A DNA stretch of 59,643 nt from Micropruina sp. (GTDB taxonomy: Bacteria > Actinomycetota > Actinomycetes > Propionibacteriales > Propionibacteriaceae), in the NCBI RefSeq assembly GCF_027492755.1, contig NZ_JAPUED010000130.1:1-59643 (forward strand), given 5' to 3'. How positions within the stretch are numbered: position 1 is the first letter of the stretch; each line of letters starts with the position of its first letter. Below, piece after piece: positions 18,079 through 25,970 of this stretch. The notes under the pieces are model-generated. The model was not told the origin of the DNA, ran no database searches, and saw nothing but the letters and a program-made list of their open reading frames with translations. The translations under genes and the position numbers were made by a program.

Positions 18079-19518
18079 ATGCCGCGGATCGTCGGGGTTG
18101 AGACCGAGTACGGGCTGTCCGCCCGCACCCCGGACGGCGGCCGCGGCGTCCGGCTGAGCGGGGGAGAGGCGGCCCAGCGGCTGTTCACACCGCTGGAGCG
18201 GGAGCACGCCAGTTCGAACGTCTTCCTGCCCAATGGGGGACGGCTGTACCTCGATGTCGGTTCGCATCCCGAGTACGCGACGGCCGAGTGCGCGAGTCTG
18301 GACGACCTGCTGGCGCACGAGCGGGCCGGTGACGAGTTGCTGGTGCGACTGGCGCAGCGCGCCGAGGCCGAGGGCGCGGCGTCCGGGCAGCCGGTGCGGT
18401 TCCGGCTGCTGAAGAACAACGTCGACGCGCACGGCAACTCCTACGGCTGCCACGAGAACTACTGCATCGGCCGGGGTCTCGATCTGCCGGGGCTGGCGGC
18501 GGCGCTGACCCCCTTCCTGGTCACCCGGCAGGTGCTGTGCGGTTCCGGCCACTGGCGCCCGGACGGCTTCGCGATCAGCCAGCGGGCCGAGGTGCTGCAC
18601 GACGAACTGTCCTCGCTGACCACCCGGACCCGTCCGCTGATCAACACCCGCGACGAGCCGCTGGCCGACCCGTCCCGGTTCCGCCGGCTGCACGTGATCT
18701 CGGGCGACTCGAACCTGTCCGAGCCGTCCGCGGCGCTGAAGGTCGGGTCGCTGCTCGGCGTGCTGGACGCCCTCGAAGCAGCAGCCACCGGCGCGGGACC
18801 GGCCTTGCCCGACCTGGCATTGGCCGATGTGGCCGGCTCGCTACGGGCGGTGGCCCACGATCCCCGGGCGGTGCTGCGGTTGGCGTCCGGACGGACCATC
18901 GGCGCCCTCGACGTGCAGCGCGAATACCTGGCGGTGGCCGGTTCGTCGCCGGTCTCATCCCGGTGGGCACGGGTGCTCGATCTGCTGGAAGCCGGACGCG
19001 AGGACGAGCTGGACGGCGAGGTGGAGTGGGTCGCCAAGCGGTCATTGCTGCGCCGCTACGCCGACACCCGCGGCATCGGCTGGGACGACCGGCGGCTGGC
19101 CCAGGTCGACCTGGCTTTCCACGAGATCACCCGCGACGACGATGGCACCCCGCGGGGGCTGTTCCGGCTGCTCGAATCCCGGGGCGCTGCCGTCCGGATC
19201 ACCGACCCGGAGGCCGTCGCGCGGGCGACCGAGCGGCCGCCGTCCGATACCCGGGCAGTGTTGCGAGGACGGTTGATCGCCGCTGCCCGCGCAATCGGCG
19301 TCCGATACAGCGTGGACTGGACCCAGTTCACCGCGCACGACCTGCCGGACGACGCCGGTGAGCAGGCCGACCGCGAGGTGAGGCTGCCCGATCCGCTGGC
19401 GGTTGCCGACCAGGCGGTCGATGATCTGCTGGCGGTGCTCGGGTCGACTACAGTCAGGGAGTGCCTTTCGCCTCCGCCAAGACCGCAGCCGTCGCCCTCT
19501 GCGCTGCCGCCCTGCTGA
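18079..19518 (+). CDS. pafA: Proteasome accessory factor PafA (Pup ligase)
   Basis: A 479-aa ligase that joins the C-terminal glutamate of Pup to substrate lysines, using ATP. Diagnostic: IVGVETEYGL at the N terminus, SSNVFLPNGGRLYLDVGSHPEYATAEC, KNNVDAHGNSYGCHENY, RPLINTRDEPLADP, HVISGDSNLSEPS, LDVQREYL. These match PafA, not the related deamidase Dop. The PafA domain ends near residue 456; the last 23 residues (TTVREC, then Pro/Ser-rich) overlap the next gene and look fortuitous. It starts 3 nt after rluB. Pup, Dop, Mpa/ARC and the 20S subunits are not in the window. Confidence 0.95.
   Translation: MPRIVGVETEYGLSARTPDGGRGVRLSGGEAAQRLFTPLEREHASSNVFLPNGGRLYLDVGSHPEYATAECASLDDLLAHERAGDELLVRLAQRAEAEGAASGQPVRFRLLKNNVDAHGNSYGCHENYCIGRGLDLPGLAAALTPFLVTRQVLCGSGHWRPDGFAISQRAEVLHDELSSLTTRTRPLINTRDEPLADPSRFRRLHVISGDSNLSEPSAALKVGSLLGVLDALEAAATGAGPALPDLALADVAGSLRAVAHDPRAVLRLASGRTIGALDVQREYLAVAGSSPVSSRWARVLDLLEAGREDELDGEVEWVAKRSLLRRYADTRGIGWDDRRLAQVDLAFHEITRDDDGTPRGLFRLLESRGAAVRITDPEAVARATERPPSDTRAVLRGRLIAAARAIGVRYSVDWTQFTAHDLPDDAGEQADREVRLPDPLAVADQAVDDLLAVLGSTTVRECLSPPPRPQPSPSALPPC
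19449..19454 (+). promoter_or_regulatory. -10 box of a likely leaderless FKBP transcript
   Basis: TACAGT, 6 nt before GTG 19461, placing the transcription start at the start codon. It lies inside the 3' end of pafA. No Shine-Dalgarno at proper spacing. Confidence 0.5.
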
Positions 19519-20468
19519 CCGTCACCGCCTGCGGGCAGTCCGCGAACCCGTCCGCGTCGCCCTCGGAGGCGACGCCGTCGGCGTCCACCTCGGCTTCGCC
19601 GTCGCCGAGCGCGTCCCCCACGGCGACGATCAAGCCGTCCACCAACCTCAACGGCATCACGGTGACGCCGGAGAAGTTCGGTAGCAAGAAGCCGACCGTG
19701 ACGGTGAAGGCGCCGTGGGCCATCGACAAGACCCAGACCAAGGTGCTCACCCAGGGCAAGGGGCCTGTCGTGAACCCTTCCTACGTGTGGCTGCACTACC
19801 TCGGCGTCAACGCACGCACCGGCAAGGTGTTCGATACCAACTTCGGCAAGGACGCGACCATGATGCCGCTGGACCAAATGGTGCCCGGCTTCAAGAAGGG
19901 CGTGGAAGGGCACAAGGTCGGCTCGCGTCTCCTGATCGCGATGCCTGGCCCCGACGGCTACGACTCCTCCGGAGGCAACGCCCAGATCGACGTCAAGGTC
20001 GGCGACACCCTGATCTTCGTGGTGGACGTCGTCGACACCGTGCTCACCGGACCGACCGGGAAGCCCATCACGCCGCCGTCAGGACTGCCGACCGTCACTG
20101 AGAAGGACGGCAAGCCGGTCATCACCATCCCGAAGGCGGATCCGCCGGCCAAGATGGTCGCGCAGCCGCTGACCACGGGCACTGGCCGCACGGTGGGCGC
20201 CAAGGACGTCATCGCCGTGCACTACCTCGGCGTCTCGTGGAAGACCGGCAAGGTCATCGAGGACAAGATGTCCGGCATCGACGGCGGTCTGCTCTCCAGC
20301 ACCATCCCGGGCTGGCAGAAGGGCCTGGTCGGCAAGAAGGTCGGCCAGCGGGTACTGCTGGTGCTGCCGCCCGCGGACGGCTACCCCAAGGGCAGCAACA
20401 ACCCGCCCGTCGAGGCCGGCGACACCGTGGTCTACGTCGTCGACATCCTCTACGCCGGCAAGGGCTGA
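19461..20468 (+). CDS. Tandem FKBP-type peptidyl-prolyl isomerase lipoprotein
   Basis: A 335-aa exported protein. Signal MPFASAKTAAVALCAAALL with lipobox TVTAC, a Ser/Pro/Thr linker to about residue 60, then two FKBP domains (about 95-195 and 225-333). Each carries VHYLGV-type strands (VWLHYLGV, AVHYLGV), MVPGFKKGVEGHKVGSRLLIAMP or IPGWQKGLVGKKVGQRVLLVLPP, and GDTLIFVVDV or GDTVVYVVDI. It should speed proline isomerisation of exported proteins. An FKBP gene after pafA is common in actinobacteria. It overlaps pafA by 58 nt and has a leaderless-type promoter. Confidence 0.92.
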   Translation: MPFASAKTAAVALCAAALLTVTACGQSANPSASPSEATPSASTSASPSPSASPTATIKPSTNLNGITVTPEKFGSKKPTVTVKAPWAIDKTQTKVLTQGKGPVVNPSYVWLHYLGVNARTGKVFDTNFGKDATMMPLDQMVPGFKKGVEGHKVGSRLLIAMPGPDGYDSSGGNAQIDVKVGDTLIFVVDVVDTVLTGPTGKPITPPSGLPTVTEKDGKPVITIPKADPPAKMVAQPLTTGTGRTVGAKDVIAVHYLGVSWKTGKVIEDKMSGIDGGLLSSTIPGWQKGLVGKKVGQRVLLVLPPADGYPKGSNNPPVEAGDTVVYVVDILYAGKG

Positions 20469-20510
20469 TCGCCGACGTCGTCCCGGGCTTGGGGTCTCGA
20501 GTGACCCGTT

Positions 20511-20575
20511 CACCGGTGGTCGAGCTTGTCGAGACCCCTACTGACCTGGTTTCGACAAGCTCAACCAGCGGTGGG
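20511..20575. repeat. Class A dispersed inverted repeat
   Basis: CACCGGTGGTCGAGCTTGTC at the left and GGTTTCGACAAGCTCAACCA plus GCGGTG at the right, about 20 nt apart, form a near-perfect inverted repeat. It fills most of the gap between the convergent FKBP and gluQ-RS genes and may act as a bidirectional terminator. Confidence 0.88.
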
Positions 20576-20580
20576 CCGGA

Positions 20581-21465
20581 CTATGTCACTACCCAGGGAG
20601 TTCGGGGCAGTGTGTCCGGATCAAACCGGGTCAAGAGTTGCTCCGGGGTGACCGGTTCGCCCGCGCCGGCCAACTCCAACGAGTGCGCCAGCCGGGTGAG
20701 CACCTGCGCGGTAGTCACACCGGCCGAAGCCAGGTCGGTCAGGGTGACGGCGCCGTCGCGCTTGGCGAGCCGCCGTCCGTCGGTATTGACGGCCAGCGGC
20801 ACGTGCGCGTACTCGGGCACCATTCCGCCGAGTTGCCGGGTCAGCCAGGCCTGCCGGGGCGAACTCGACAGAAGATCATCGCCGCGCACCACCTGATCGA
20901 CGCCCTGCGCCACGTCGTCGACCACCACCGCCAAGTTGTAGGCGGGCACCCCGTCGTTGCGGACCACCACGAAATCGTCGACGACGCCGGTGACCTCGCC
21001 CGCCCACCGATCGGTGACCGTCTGTGTCGCGCCGTCCGCGCGCACCCGGATGGCCGGCGGACGCGTCCGGCGGCGTTGAGCGCGTTCGCCTTCGCTCAGG
21101 TTGCGGCAGGTGCCGGGGTAGGGGCGATAGCCGTCGGCGTGCGGTGCGGACGCGGCCTCGGCGATCTCGCGGCGGGTGCAGAAGCACTCGTAGCTGTCGA
21201 GTCGGTCGACCGCCCGCGCGTAGCTCGCCAAGCGCTCGGATTGCCAGACCGGTTCACCGTCGAAGTCCAGCCCGATCGCGGTCAGGTCGGCGATCTGCCG
21301 CGCCGCCACTTCGGGCGCGGCGGTGACCCGCTGGGTGTCGAGATCCTCGATGCGCAACAGGAAGTCTCGGCCCGATCCGCGGGCGAACAGCCAGGCGAGC
21401 AGCGCCGTCCGCAGATTCCCCAGATGCAGGTCTGAGGTGGGAGAGGGTGCGAACCGGCCGGCCAT
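20581..21465 (-). CDS. gluQ: Glutamyl-Q tRNA(Asp) synthetase
   Basis: A 294-aa paralogue of the GluRS catalytic domain that glutamylates queuosine in tRNA(Asp). It lacks the anticodon-binding domain, as expected from its length. Visible: GRFAPSPTSDLHLGNLRTALLAW (HIGH-type), LLRIEDLDTQR, zinc-type cysteines ECFC and GTC, and RLAKRDGAVTL in place of KMSKS, typical of GluQ-RS. I chose ATG 21465 because GGGAG lies 9 nt upstream; the in-frame ATG at 21483 lacks such a site. Known as yadB in E. coli. Confidence 0.92.
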   Translation of the reverse strand: MAGRFAPSPTSDLHLGNLRTALLAWLFARGSGRDFLLRIEDLDTQRVTAAPEVAARQIADLTAIGLDFDGEPVWQSERLASYARAVDRLDSYECFCTRREIAEAASAPHADGYRPYPGTCRNLSEGERAQRRRTRPPAIRVRADGATQTVTDRWAGEVTGVVDDFVVVRNDGVPAYNLAVVVDDVAQGVDQVVRGDDLLSSSPRQAWLTRQLGGMVPEYAHVPLAVNTDGRRLAKRDGAVTLTDLASAGVTTAQVLTRLAHSLELAGAGEPVTPEQLLTRFDPDTLPRTPWVVT

Positions 21466-21701
21466 GCCGCGATTCTCCCGCATTCACCCGGTTGGCCTGG
21501 GGATCGCACCGACTGGGTAAACGAGAACCGCGGTCCAGTTCGACAAACGGCGGCGTGCCGCGCGCTCCGTGGCTGACTGGCCCGCGGATTTCGGCATCAT
21601 CCGCGGACACCCCGCGACACCGAAGGCGGGTGCGGAGATCGTGGCGCCCGCTTGGTAGCCTCACCCGGCAGGCACATCCTCGAGGCAGGGCGGGAGGTCC
21701 G

Positions 21702-22646
21702 ATGGCGCCACGCAAGTCCGAGCGCATCATGAACCTCGCCATCTGCCTGCTGATGGCCCGGCGCTTCCTGGACAAGAACCACATCCGCGAGGTCGTCGAA
21801 GGCTACGCCGGCCTGTCGGACGCCGCGTTCGAGCGCACCTTCGAACGCGACAAGGACGATCTGCGGGCGATGGGCGTCCCGGTCGAGACCGGCAGCAACT
21901 CCTCGCTCTTCCCCGACGACATCGGCTACCGGATCCGCCGCCAGGACTTCGAGCTGCCGCCGATCGACTTCACCGCCGCCGAAGCCACCGCCCTCGGCCT
22001 GGCCAGCCAGGTGTGGGGCACTGCCACCTTGGCCGAGCAGACGGTCAGCGCGCTGGCCAAGCTGCGCGCCGCCGGCATCGACCCGGACGCCTCCCGGCTG
22101 CCCGGCGTCAGCCCCAGCATCGGTGCCAAGGAGCCGGCGTTCGAACCGCTCTGGCAAGCCACGATGACCCGGACGGTGGTCGGCTTCGGCTATCGCGGCG
22201 TCCGGCGCGAAGTGGAGCCGTGGGTGCTCACCTACCGGCGCGGCTCCTGGTATCTCGCCGGCTTCGACCGCACCCGGGGAGCCGCGCGGCTGTTCAAGCT
22301 GGCCCGCCTCGAGGACGCTCCGCGCACCATCGGCAAGCCCGGTGCCTACGAGCTGCCCGAGAACATGGACCTGACCGAACTGACCCGGCCGCTCGAGCCC
22401 GCCCCGGCCGCCGCCGAAGCCGTCGTCGCCATCCGTGGCGACAAGGCGCCCGACCTGCGGCGTCGGGGCCTCCCGGTTGACGACGCCGCACCGCTCCCGC
22501 CCGGATTCGCGGCGTGGCGCGTCCCGTACACCAGCGATCGCGAGTTCGTCACCGAGGTGTGCGGGTACGGCCCGGCCGTGCTGGTGCTGGAACCCGCCGC
22601 GCTGCGACGCCAGGTGATCGGCCGGCTGGCGGCGGTGGCACGATGA
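21702..22646 (+). CDS. pafB: PafB, WYL-domain transcriptional activator
   Basis: A 314-aa protein with an N-terminal winged HTH (KSERIMNLAICLLMARRFLDKNHIREVVEGY) and a WYL domain containing YRRGSWYLAGFDRTRGAARLFKLARL near residues 185-215, plus the C-terminal WCX extension. With PafC it activates the DNA-damage regulon in mycobacteria, binding single-stranded DNA through WYL. ATG 21702 has GGGAGG upstream; the open frame before it overlaps the divergent gluQ-RS gene. The pafC start overlaps its stop (ATGA). Confidence 0.93.
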   Translation: MAPRKSERIMNLAICLLMARRFLDKNHIREVVEGYAGLSDAAFERTFERDKDDLRAMGVPVETGSNSSLFPDDIGYRIRRQDFELPPIDFTAAEATALGLASQVWGTATLAEQTVSALAKLRAAGIDPDASRLPGVSPSIGAKEPAFEPLWQATMTRTVVGFGYRGVRREVEPWVLTYRRGSWYLAGFDRTRGAARLFKLARLEDAPRTIGKPGAYELPENMDLTELTRPLEPAPAAAEAVVAIRGDKAPDLRRRGLPVDDAAPLPPGFAAWRVPYTSDREFVTEVCGYGPAVLVLEPAALRRQVIGRLAAVAR

Positions 22647-23626
22647 GTACGTCGCTGGATCAGGTGTCCCGGCTGCTCGCGCTGGTGCCCTACCTGCAGG
22701 CCCACCCGGACGCCGACCTGGCCGCCACCGCGCAGGCCTTCGGCGTCACCCCCCGTCGGCTGCTGGCCGACCTGGAGGTGTTGTGGTTCGTCGGCCTCCC
22801 CGGCGGAATGCCGGGCGACCTGATCGACATCGACATGGACGCCGTCCAGGAGCAGGGCCGGATCAGCCTCAGCAACGCCGACTACCTGTCGCGTCCGATG
22901 CGGTTCACCATCGAAGAGGTGACCAGCCTGATCGTGGCGCTGCGCGCCGTCCGGGAGGTCACCGGTGGTGCCGCCGGCGAGGCGGTCGACTCGGCGCTGG
23001 CCAAACTGTCCAAGGTGGCCGGCGCGCAGGAGAGCAAGCGGGTCGGTTTCGCGGTCGCCACTTCGGAGAGCGCGGTGCGGGAACGGCTGGCGGCCGCGAT
23101 CGCCGCCCGCCGAGCGGTGCGGCTCAGCTACGACGGGTTCACCCGCGCCGAAACCACCACGCCGGTGGTCGAGCCGCACCGGCTGAGCGTGCGTGACGGT
23201 TACGTCTACCTGGAGGGCTGGAGCCGCGACCGGGACGCCTGGCGCACCTTCCGGCTGGACCGGATCGCGTCGGTCGATCCCGCCGAGGGCGGCGTCGCCG
23301 ATCGGGGCGAACCGCCGCCCTTCGACGGAGGCTGGCTCGAGGTGCGGCCCGAGGCGGCGCTGGTCACACTGACCGTCACCGATCGGGCGCACTGGATCAG
23401 CGAGTACTACCCGGTCCGCTCGGTGGAGCGGTTCCGCCGCGGCTGGCGGGTGCAGCTGCTGGTCGCCGATCCGGCCTGGCTGCGCTCCCTGCTGCTGCGG
23501 CTCGGTCCCGAGGTGCGTGCCGTCGATCCGCCCGAGGCGGCCGAGTCGGCCCGTGCCGCCGCCTCCGAAGCTCTGGAGCTGTATGCGGAACTCCTCGGGT
23601 CGGGATCGGTTAGTCTCGCTCCATGA
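22643..23626 (+). CDS. pafC: PafC, WYL-domain transcriptional activator
   Basis: A 327-aa partner of PafB with the same layout: N-terminal HTH (DQVSRLLALVPYLQAHPDADLAATAQAFGVTPRRLLADLEVLWF) and WYL domain with VSVRDGYVYLEGWSRDRDAWRTFRLDRI (here written LSVRDGYVYLEGW in the protein) near residues 190-220, then a WCX domain. The two form a heterodimer acting with RNA polymerase at damage-inducible promoters. Coupled to pafB and to the next small gene by ATGA overlaps. Confidence 0.92.
   Translation: MSTSLDQVSRLLALVPYLQAHPDADLAATAQAFGVTPRRLLADLEVLWFVGLPGGMPGDLIDIDMDAVQEQGRISLSNADYLSRPMRFTIEEVTSLIVALRAVREVTGGAAGEAVDSALAKLSKVAGAQESKRVGFAVATSESAVRERLAAAIAARRAVRLSYDGFTRAETTTPVVEPHRLSVRDGYVYLEGWSRDRDAWRTFRLDRIASVDPAEGGVADRGEPPPFDGGWLEVRPEAALVTLTVTDRAHWISEYYPVRSVERFRRGWRVQLLVADPAWLRSLLLRLGPEVRAVDPPEAAESARAAASEALELYAELLGSGSVSLAP
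23611..23616 (+). promoter_or_regulatory. -10 box before the small membrane protein gene
   Basis: TAGTCT, 6 nt before ATG 23623, inside the 3' end of pafC. It would give a leaderless transcript for the 59-aa protein and tatA. Confidence 0.4.
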
Positions 23627-23802
23627 TGTGGGTGTGGATCTTCGTCGGCATCGCGGTGGCCGGGCTGATCACCGTGGGTTCCTACGCGGTCTGGCTGGCC
23701 CACAAGGTGTCCGATCTGTTCAGCGAACTGCAGATGCTCGGCAAGCGGGCCGAAGAACTCGCCGATCTGGTCTCGCAGGTCCAGATCCCCAGCACTGAGT
23801 AG
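23623..23802 (+). CDS. 59-aa single-span membrane protein between pafC and tatA
   Basis: A small gene whose ATG overlaps the pafC stop (ATGA). The product begins MMWVWIFVGIAVAGLITVGS, one TM helix at about residues 3-27, then an amphipathic helix with KVSDLFSELQMLGKRAEELADLV. Codon third positions are strongly G/C, as in the neighbours. N-out or N-in is not decidable. Function unknown; position between pafBC and tatAC and an amphipathic helix after one TM segment recall Tat subunits, but the sequence is not TatA or TatB by motif. ATG 23626 is an alternative start. Confidence 0.75.
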   Translation: MMWVWIFVGIAVAGLITVGSYAVWLAHKVSDLFSELQMLGKRAEELADLVSQVQIPSTE

Positions 23803-23838
23803 ACTCGCGGAGTTACTCGCAACGAAGGAGCACAGCGC

Positions 23839-24096
23839 ATGTTCGGCCTGCCTGGCGGTATGGAATGGGTCATCCTGGCGATCATCGCCCTGCTCGTGTT
23901 CGGCGGCAGCCGGCTCGCGAACGCGGGTAAGAACGCCGGCAAAGCGATCCGTGAGTTCAAGGAAGAGACGTCCTCGCTGAAGAAGACCGACACCCCGCCC
24001 GCGGTTCCGCCGTCCAGGCCGGTCGCCGAGCCGGAGGGCATCGTGCACGAGGGCGAGATCGTCCCCGATGAGAAGGACAAGGGCCAGCGGGCCTGA
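23839..24096 (+). CDS. tatA: Sec-independent translocase subunit TatA
   Basis: An 85-aa protein with a short N-terminal TM helix (MEWVILAIIALLVFGGSRL), hinge, amphipathic helix (GKNAGKAIREFKEE) and an acidic C-terminal tail. TatA oligomers form the pathway for folded twin-arginine precursors, with TatC. GAAGGAG precedes the ATG at good spacing. A client encoded in this window is the secreted GH32 enzyme. Confidence 0.94.
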   Translation: MFGLPGGMEWVILAIIALLVFGGSRLANAGKNAGKAIREFKEETSSLKKTDTPPAVPPSRPVAEPEGIVHEGEIVPDEKDKGQRA

Positions 24097-24102
24097 TCGA
24101 TC

Positions 24103-24933
24103 GTGGCCCGACGGTTCAGCCTCGGGTGGCTCAAACCGCCCCCCAAATCACCGGACGGGGTGATGTCGCTCGGCGACCACCTGCGTGAGTTGCGCTACCG
24201 CGTCATCTTCTCGCTGGTCTGGATCGTGCTCGGCATGATCGTCATCGCCGTCTTCTACAACCAGGTGTACGGCTTTCTCACCCAGCCCTGGCTGCAGGCT
24301 CGCGACATGCTCAGCGAAACCAATCCCGAACTCAGCACGCAGATGGTGCTGTCCGGCGTCACCACGCCGCTGATCCTGGCGATGAAGATCTGTGGTGTCG
24401 GCGGACTCATCCTGGCGTCGCCGATCTGGCTGTACCAGATCTGGGCCTACATCGTTCCGGCGCTGCTGGCCAAAGAGAAGCGCTGGGCGCTCACCTTCCT
24501 CGCCGCCGCGCTGCCGCTGTTCCTCGCCGGTGTTGCGGTCGGGTACCTGGTGCTGCCCCAGGGCATCTCGGTGATGATGTCGTTCACGCCCGAGTCGGTG
24601 CCGATCACCAACCTGATCGAGATCGACAAATTCCTCGAACTGATGCTGCAGCTGATGGTGGTCTTCGGGCTCGGCTTCCTGATGCCGGTCGTCGTGGTGG
24701 GCGCCAACATGGTCGGCGTGGTGAAGGCATCGCAGCTGGCGAAGGCCCGCACCTATGTGATCTTCGGCACCTTCGTCTTCGGCGCCGCTGCCACGCCGTC
24801 GACGGACCCGTTCTCAATGTGTGCGTTGGCGATCCCGATGTCGCTGCTGTTCATCGTGGCCGAACTGATCTGCCGGGCCAATGACAAGCGGAAGGCCCGC
24901 CGCGAGGCTGCCGCGGAACTCGCCACGTCGTGA
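24103..24933 (+). CDS. tatC: Sec-independent translocase subunit TatC
   Basis: A 276-aa polytopic membrane protein with six helices. It starts at GTG 24103 with a basic cytoplasmic N terminus, then MSLGDHLRELRYRVIFSL, the TatC motif binding twin-arginine signals (conserved HLxELR), and FLMPVVVVGANMVGVVKASQLAKARTYVIF. A basic C-terminal tail ends it. 6 nt after tatA; the next gene overlaps its stop by 4 nt. Confidence 0.95.
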   Translation: MARRFSLGWLKPPPKSPDGVMSLGDHLRELRYRVIFSLVWIVLGMIVIAVFYNQVYGFLTQPWLQARDMLSETNPELSTQMVLSGVTTPLILAMKICGVGGLILASPIWLYQIWAYIVPALLAKEKRWALTFLAAALPLFLAGVAVGYLVLPQGISVMMSFTPESVPITNLIEIDKFLELMLQLMVVFGLGFLMPVVVVGANMVGVVKASQLAKARTYVIFGTFVFGAAATPSTDPFSMCALAIPMSLLFIVAELICRANDKRKARREAAAELATS

Positions 24934-25826
24934 GCGACGGCGCGCGGCGCGTCCACCTCGTCGTCAACCCGACCGCCGGACGCGGACGTGCCCGCCGTCT
25001 GCTGCCCAAGGTCGCCGAAGCCCTGGGTGCCGCGCTGCCGTCCGATGCGTTGCGGATCGTGGAGGCCGCGGACGCCGAGCACGCCGAGGCAGCTTGTCGC
25101 GCGGCGGCCGCCGAAGCGGATGTGCTGCTGGTGATGGGCGGCGACGGCATGGCACACCTCGGCCTGAACGCGTGCGCCGGAACGCCGGTGCCGCTGGGCG
25201 TGCTGCCCGCGGGCACCGGCAACGACCTGTGCCGAGGGCTCGGGCTGCCGCTGGGCGTCCGGGACGCCGTCGTCGCGGTGACGCAGGGACGCCGGCGCAG
25301 GGTCGACCTGGCTCAGGTGACCAAACCGGACGGCACCACCCGCTGGGTGGGCTGCGTCGTCTCCAGCGGGTTCGATTCCCGGGTGGCGTTGCGGGCCGCT
25401 GCATTGCGGGTGCCGCTCGGTCCGTTGGCCTACGCGGTCTGCGCGCTGGCCGAACTGCGCACCTTCCGTCCGCTGCGCTACCGGCTGAGGGTTGACGGCG
25501 TCCCGCGCGAACTGGATTCGATGGCGATCTTCGTGGCCAACGCCGAGTTCTTCGGCGGCGGCATGCGGGCCGCGCCCGGCGCGGACGTCCACGACGGACT
25601 GCTCGACGTCACCGTCATCCACCCCGTCGGACGGGCGACGCTGCTGCGGCTGCTGCCGTCGCTGTACTCGGGCGGATTCGTCCGGCACCCCGCCATCGAG
25701 CGGTTCCGGGCGTCCGAGGTGGTGGTGGACGGCGACGGCCTGATCGGCAGCGGCGACGGCGAGGCGCTGGGCGACGTGCCGCTGCGGGTGGCGTCCGTGT
25801 CGAACGCGCTGCACGTCCTCGGCTGA
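24930..25826 (+). CDS. Diacylglycerol kinase family lipid kinase
   Basis: A 298-aa protein of the YegS/BmrU/DgkB type. The DAGK catalytic domain shows LVVNPTAGRGRA, LLVMGGDGMAHLGLNA (GGDG nucleotide loop) and GVLPAGTGNDLCRGLG; a second beta-sandwich domain includes IFVANAEFFGGGMRAAPGADVHDGLLDV. It likely phosphorylates diacylglycerol or a related lipid. GTG 24930 overlaps the tatC stop (GTGA). A lipid kinase between tatC and helY is common in actinobacteria. Confidence 0.9.
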   Translation: MSDGARRVHLVVNPTAGRGRARRLLPKVAEALGAALPSDALRIVEAADAEHAEAACRAAAAEADVLLVMGGDGMAHLGLNACAGTPVPLGVLPAGTGNDLCRGLGLPLGVRDAVVAVTQGRRRRVDLAQVTKPDGTTRWVGCVVSSGFDSRVALRAAALRVPLGPLAYAVCALAELRTFRPLRYRLRVDGVPRELDSMAIFVANAEFFGGGMRAAPGADVHDGLLDVTVIHPVGRATLLRLLPSLYSGGFVRHPAIERFRASEVVVDGDGLIGSGDGEALGDVPLRVASVSNALHVLG

Positions 25827-25828
25827 GT

Positions 25829-25938
25829 GGTACGCGGGGACGGTTCTTTTCGTTCCACAACTGGTACGGAGGGACGGTTCTTTTCGTTCCAAGAGTGACC
25901 AAGAGAACCGTCCCCGGTGACCGGGAGAACCGTCCCCT
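25829..25938. repeat. Class B dispersed inverted repeat
   Basis: Two direct copies of GGGGACGGTTCTTTTCGTTCC-like sequence (the second GAGGGACGG...) are followed by two inverted arms, AGAGAACCGTCCCCGGTGACC and GGGAGAACCGTCCCC. The whole can fold into a long double hairpin. It fills the gap before helY and carries no gene. Confidence 0.85.
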
Positions 25939-25957
25939 CGCACCGGACGGGGCGCGG

Positions 25958-25963
25958 TAGGTT
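25958..25963 (+). promoter_or_regulatory. -10 box of a likely leaderless helY transcript
   Basis: TAGGTT, 7 nt before ATG 25971, with no Shine-Dalgarno between them. Confidence 0.5.
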
Positions 25964-25970
25964 GGCGGCG

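Noticed and set aside
18079-19518. Assignment as Dop rather than PafA
   Set aside because: The SSNVFLPNGGRLYLDVGSHPEYATAEC region and the overall length match PafA; the Dop-specific loop and N terminus are absent.
25829-25938. CRISPR array from repeated GGGGACGGTTCT units
   Set aside because: Few units, inverted as well as direct, irregular spacing, similar spacers and no cas genes. The element recurs singly elsewhere.
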